Shown: positions 61,275-64,000 of the stretch, piece by piece
Layout of the letters: each line of letters starts with the position of its first letter
Numbering within the stretch: the first letter of the stretch is position 1
Assembly: GCF_013167215.1 (NCBI RefSeq)
Contig: NZ_JABJWY010000009.1
Span: 275,982 to 339,981 of the forward strand
Direction: 5' to 3'
DNA from: Sphingobacterium prati
GTDB lineage: Bacteria > Bacteroidota > Bacteroidia > Sphingobacteriales > Sphingobacteriaceae
Length of the DNA: 64,000 nucleotides
The notes under the pieces: generated by a model
Told to the model about the DNA's origin: nothing
Database searches by the model: none
What the model saw: only the letters and a program-made list of their open reading frames with translations
Made by a program: the position numbers and the translations under genes

Positions 61275-63398
61275 GTGAAAAATAATAGAAAAATATTTAT
61301 TTTCAGGACAATTTTAATTGCATTCCTGATTCTTTCATTAGTATATATCGGTTCGATATTTACCTACCAATATATTGAGTATCAAAAAACGGAAGCTCGC
61401 CTAAATAAAGCTTATAGTTCAAAAAATCAGCTGACTAGTTTATTTTATGATCTCTTTGCATCCTATAATGCCGCTGGTAATGCTTTTCGCTCCTATACGG
61501 TAGATTTCAGCTCTGAAAACTTAGTAAACTATACAAAAAATCTAGATAGCCTCCGCTTTTACATTGATTCACTCGCTAGCCTTTCTTCTAAAAAAGGAAT
61601 TTCCCTTTCATCCAATAGCCCATTGGAGCAGAATATTCATCTCTCGGATGAATTCGCACGTATTAAGAAAACTGTTGATAATATGATTTTCCTGGCAAAA
61701 GATTCTCTTTCTCTTTTGACCAAAACCAGTCGTACCTTAACCCCTACAAGAAAGCAAATAGATGCCGATTCTGTTGTCAATAAAATATTAAGAGATACTG
61801 CCTTAAGTGTCAGCAAAAAAGATACAATCGTCAGAAAAAAAGATAAACTTTTTACCCGGATATTCAGAGCTAAAAACGACACCTTGGTATCCGATAGATT
61901 ACAACAACAGTTTAACGTCAATCAAATCAAAGCAATTCATAGCCAGATTCAGACCTTGATTGAACAAAATGAATCCTTCTATAGACAAGATTTCAGCAAA
62001 ATCCGTCGTTCTTTTGCCGAACTTCAGGCAAAGGAACGCCAGTTGCTCCAATCAAATTATGCGCTTTTCAACACAATCAGTACCGCACTTCTTAAAATAA
62101 AAACACAAGAAGATGAATCATTACGAGCTGCAGAAATACAAGATTTCGCCCTCTACAAGAAAAACTCTGCTATTTTCGGCAACCAGGTAATCGCATCGAT
62201 CATTTTAATGATCATTATGGTGACATTGCTATTGTCATATCATTACAATACGATCATCTATGAGCGTAAAATCACCGCTGCGAGAGACTATGCATTACAT
62301 ACAGCCAAGGAAAAAACCAGTATATTGGCAAATGTGAGCCATGATGTACGTACACCTGTCAATTCACTGATCAGTGTAATTGATTTATTAAAAAATAATA
62401 CATCCAACAATCGTATAAATCCAGCATTATTGGATTCCGTTACGCAGGATATTCAGGTCATTAATGATACTGTTGAAGATATCCTTAATCTTGGTAAATT
62501 AGAGTCAGGCATGCTGGAAATTAAGGAAGAATATTTTTCACCGGCCAATCTACTTAGCAACTTAATAAAAATGCAAAAAGCACAGGCGGATAAAAAAGGC
62601 CTCCAGTTAATCAGCCAGATTGCTATTGAGCAAGATATCTTAATTAAAAGCGGGGCATATCGTTTGCGCCAGATCGTGTCCAATCTCTTAAGTAATGCTA
62701 TTAAATATACCGAAGAAGGAAAGATAGAGATAAAAGCACTTATCAACCGCGAAACGAAGAAAAGCTTGCAGATACAGGTTACAGATACAGGAAGAGGGAT
62801 TTCCGCCAAAGATCAGGAACATATCTTTGAGCAATACTACATGACTGACATCAAGTCCAAAAATAGTTTTGGACTGGGATTACATATTTCGAAGCTTATG
62901 GCAGAGCAACTAAATGGAACCTTAAGCGTTGAAAGTAAACAAGGTAAAGGGTCAACCTTTACATTAATCGCTCCCATTGCTGATGAAAGGAAAAACATGA
63001 AGGAGGTTAGCACAGCGCACAATCTGTCAGAAAACCTACACATTGTTGTTATTGATGATAATGCGATCAACAACTTATTTGTTAAGCAAGCTTTGCAACA
63101 TTTTAAAAATGTACAGGTCTTTCAGGATTCGCAGCGCGCAATAGAATACCTACAAAATCATGCGAGCGATATCGTTATCACCGACCTCCGGATGAAAGGC
63201 CCCAGTGGTTGGGATATACTGAATTTGGTTAAAGACAACAATATTGTTCAAGGATCGAACAGCAAAGTAATTGCATTGACATCAGATGAATCACAGGTAA
63301 CCACACAGCAGCCTGAGGGACAGATTCATCATTTCGATGGACTTATGATCAAGCCGTTTAATCTCTCAAATTTCTTGCAGCTTATTTCCACACTTTAA
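61275..63398 (+). CDS. Membrane hybrid histidine kinase / response regulator
   Basis: A 707-residue sensor with a GTG start (MKNNRKIFIF); no later ATG would keep the first membrane helix. Transmembrane helices at about 12-30 and 304-324 enclose a 275-residue, mostly helical sensor region rich in Lys, Ser and Asp. The HisKA domain has SILANVSHDVRTPVNS (phospho-acceptor His356). The HATPase has SNLLSNAIKYTEEG, QVTDTGRGIS and SFGLGLHISK. The C-terminal receiver (about 587-705) has VVIDDNAINN, VITDLRM with phospho-acceptor Asp637, and IKPF with Lys693. There is no DNA-binding domain, unlike PUL hybrid two-component regulators, so the output must be another protein. Confidence 0.94.
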   Translation: MKNNRKIFIFRTILIAFLILSLVYIGSIFTYQYIEYQKTEARLNKAYSSKNQLTSLFYDLFASYNAAGNAFRSYTVDFSSENLVNYTKNLDSLRFYIDSLASLSSKKGISLSSNSPLEQNIHLSDEFARIKKTVDNMIFLAKDSLSLLTKTSRTLTPTRKQIDADSVVNKILRDTALSVSKKDTIVRKKDKLFTRIFRAKNDTLVSDRLQQQFNVNQIKAIHSQIQTLIEQNESFYRQDFSKIRRSFAELQAKERQLLQSNYALFNTISTALLKIKTQEDESLRAAEIQDFALYKKNSAIFGNQVIASIILMIIMVTLLLSYHYNTIIYERKITAARDYALHTAKEKTSILANVSHDVRTPVNSLISVIDLLKNNTSNNRINPALLDSVTQDIQVINDTVEDILNLGKLESGMLEIKEEYFSPANLLSNLIKMQKAQADKKGLQLISQIAIEQDILIKSGAYRLRQIVSNLLSNAIKYTEEGKIEIKALINRETKKSLQIQVTDTGRGISAKDQEHIFEQYYMTDIKSKNSFGLGLHISKLMAEQLNGTLSVESKQGKGSTFTLIAPIADERKNMKEVSTAHNLSENLHIVVIDDNAINNLFVKQALQHFKNVQVFQDSQRAIEYLQNHASDIVITDLRMKGPSGWDILNLVKDNNIVQGSNSKVIALTSDESQVTTQQPEGQIHHFDGLMIKPFNLSNFLQLISTL

Positions 63399-64000
63399 TA
63401 GCAAAGACAATATCAAGGTGTCCTCTATAGTAACGAGCCCGCCCTTTTACACAATACTATTTTACGAACCCGTTGTCGATCGAGTATCTAGTTTAGCTAA
63501 ATATTACAACAGCATCAAATTCATTTATCATACTAGCTCTGCAAAACTTAGACCATGGAACCGGAAATCTAGCTTCTTTCTCTTTTGAAGATATTTGAAC
63601 ATTCTTAATAATCAGGTCTGCATTTAATCAAATACTATTTTTTCATCCTTTGGAAATCCAGTCATACTGATATGTAATTTTTGAAGTTAAGATTCTCTAA
63701 TTTACATCATACTACATCTCATTAACTACCTCATGAACTAATAAACAACGATAATCGTTTACACCTTTTCCTCCGAAAACAAAAAGCGCTAATTTCTCCC
63801 AGTGTCGTGCAATACTAAACCAAAGGCTTTTAGAGCTGTATTTCGAGGTGGCAGAGATACTACTCTTGTCTTGTATCGAGTGATGAAAATCTATGCTAAA
63901 AAAACATTTCCTCATAAATTAAATCGACCACCATTCCCAGTCAGGATTCGTCTGCGGCTACCGTCGGCAGGATTGTTTTCTGTGAAAAGTATGCAAACGC
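63399..64000. other. Right-hand region without a supported gene
   Basis: About 600 bases after the histidine kinase gene. Short open frames exist on both strands (a 67-codon frame at 63712-63915 minus, and an open plus-strand frame running into the right edge), but neither shows a family motif. On the minus strand the last 20 codons from the right edge to 63941 are open and end in TGA, which could be the 3' tip of a gene outside the window. No hairpin terminator is evident. Confidence 0.5.

Noticed and set aside
63712..63915. A 67-codon minus-strand open frame
   Set aside because: No motif, and an equally long open frame lies opposite; likely chance.
1..64000. CRISPR arrays, tRNA/rRNA genes, insertion sequences, prophage
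   Set aside because: I saw no spaced direct repeats of CRISPR type, no tRNA-like cloverleaf, no transposase or integrase motif.

Overview
The window looks like a chromosomal segment of a Bacteroidota bacterium, most likely a Sphingobacteriaceae member close to Sphingobacterium. The reasons are four SusC-type TonB receptors (one cut by the left edge), four SusD-type lipoproteins, two ECF sigma/FecR pairs feeding STN-domain SusC receptors, many secreted glycoside hydrolases and lipoproteins, AT-rich intergenic DNA, and promoters resembling the Bacteroidota -7 box TAnnTTTG. This is a judgement from protein families, not a database match. I see no tRNA, rRNA, insertion sequence, prophage or CRISPR array.

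Region 1 (1-14787, all minus strand) is a LacI-regulated, mannose-oriented glycan locus. In transcription order it holds a LacI regulator, a GH92 alpha-mannosidase, a basic-secretory-protein-type metallopeptidase and a second GH92. A terminator separates these from a second operon: SusC, SusD, a fasciclin/discoidin-like lipoprotein, a DUF5007-like lipoprotein and a second SusC running off the left edge. Two 18-bp palindromes of the form TRCTAAA-N4-WTTAGYA, plus a half-site, lie upstream of the two operons and are candidate LacI operators.

Region 2 (15263-31277, plus strand) is a sigma/anti-sigma controlled uptake locus: FecI, FecR, STN-type SusC, SusD, DUF4843-like and PKD-like lipoproteins. 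It is followed by a cassette of four secreted thioredoxin-fold proteins and a secreted two-DTG aspartic peptidase with a PDZ-like tail. No carbohydrate-active enzyme is present, so a peptide or protein substrate is more plausible than a sugar polymer. I consider this cassette the best candidate for an undescribed system.

Region 3 (31390-40512, minus strand) carries a second sigma/FecR/STN-SusC/SusD_2 operon and, behind a terminator, a Tat-exported phosphocholine-type phospholipase C.

Region 4 (40768-49034) is mixed: an unknown 530-aa protein, a PHP-type tyrosine phosphatase (CpsB/YwqE family), a two-gene envelope unit (lipoprotein plus DUF4836-like protein), a fimbrillin-like/nonspecific endonuclease fusion and a HAD phosphatase.

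Region 5 (49106-64000) holds exoglycosidases GH29 and GH20 (minus) and a divergent GH2, a small DUF4342-like membrane protein, a SusC/SusD pair, and a divergent hybrid histidine kinase without a DNA-binding domain. The last 600 bases hold no gene I can support. Together, mannosidases, fucosidase, hexosaminidase and a beta-galactosidase-like enzyme suggest scavenging of complex host- or yeast-type glycans; that synthesis is inference.
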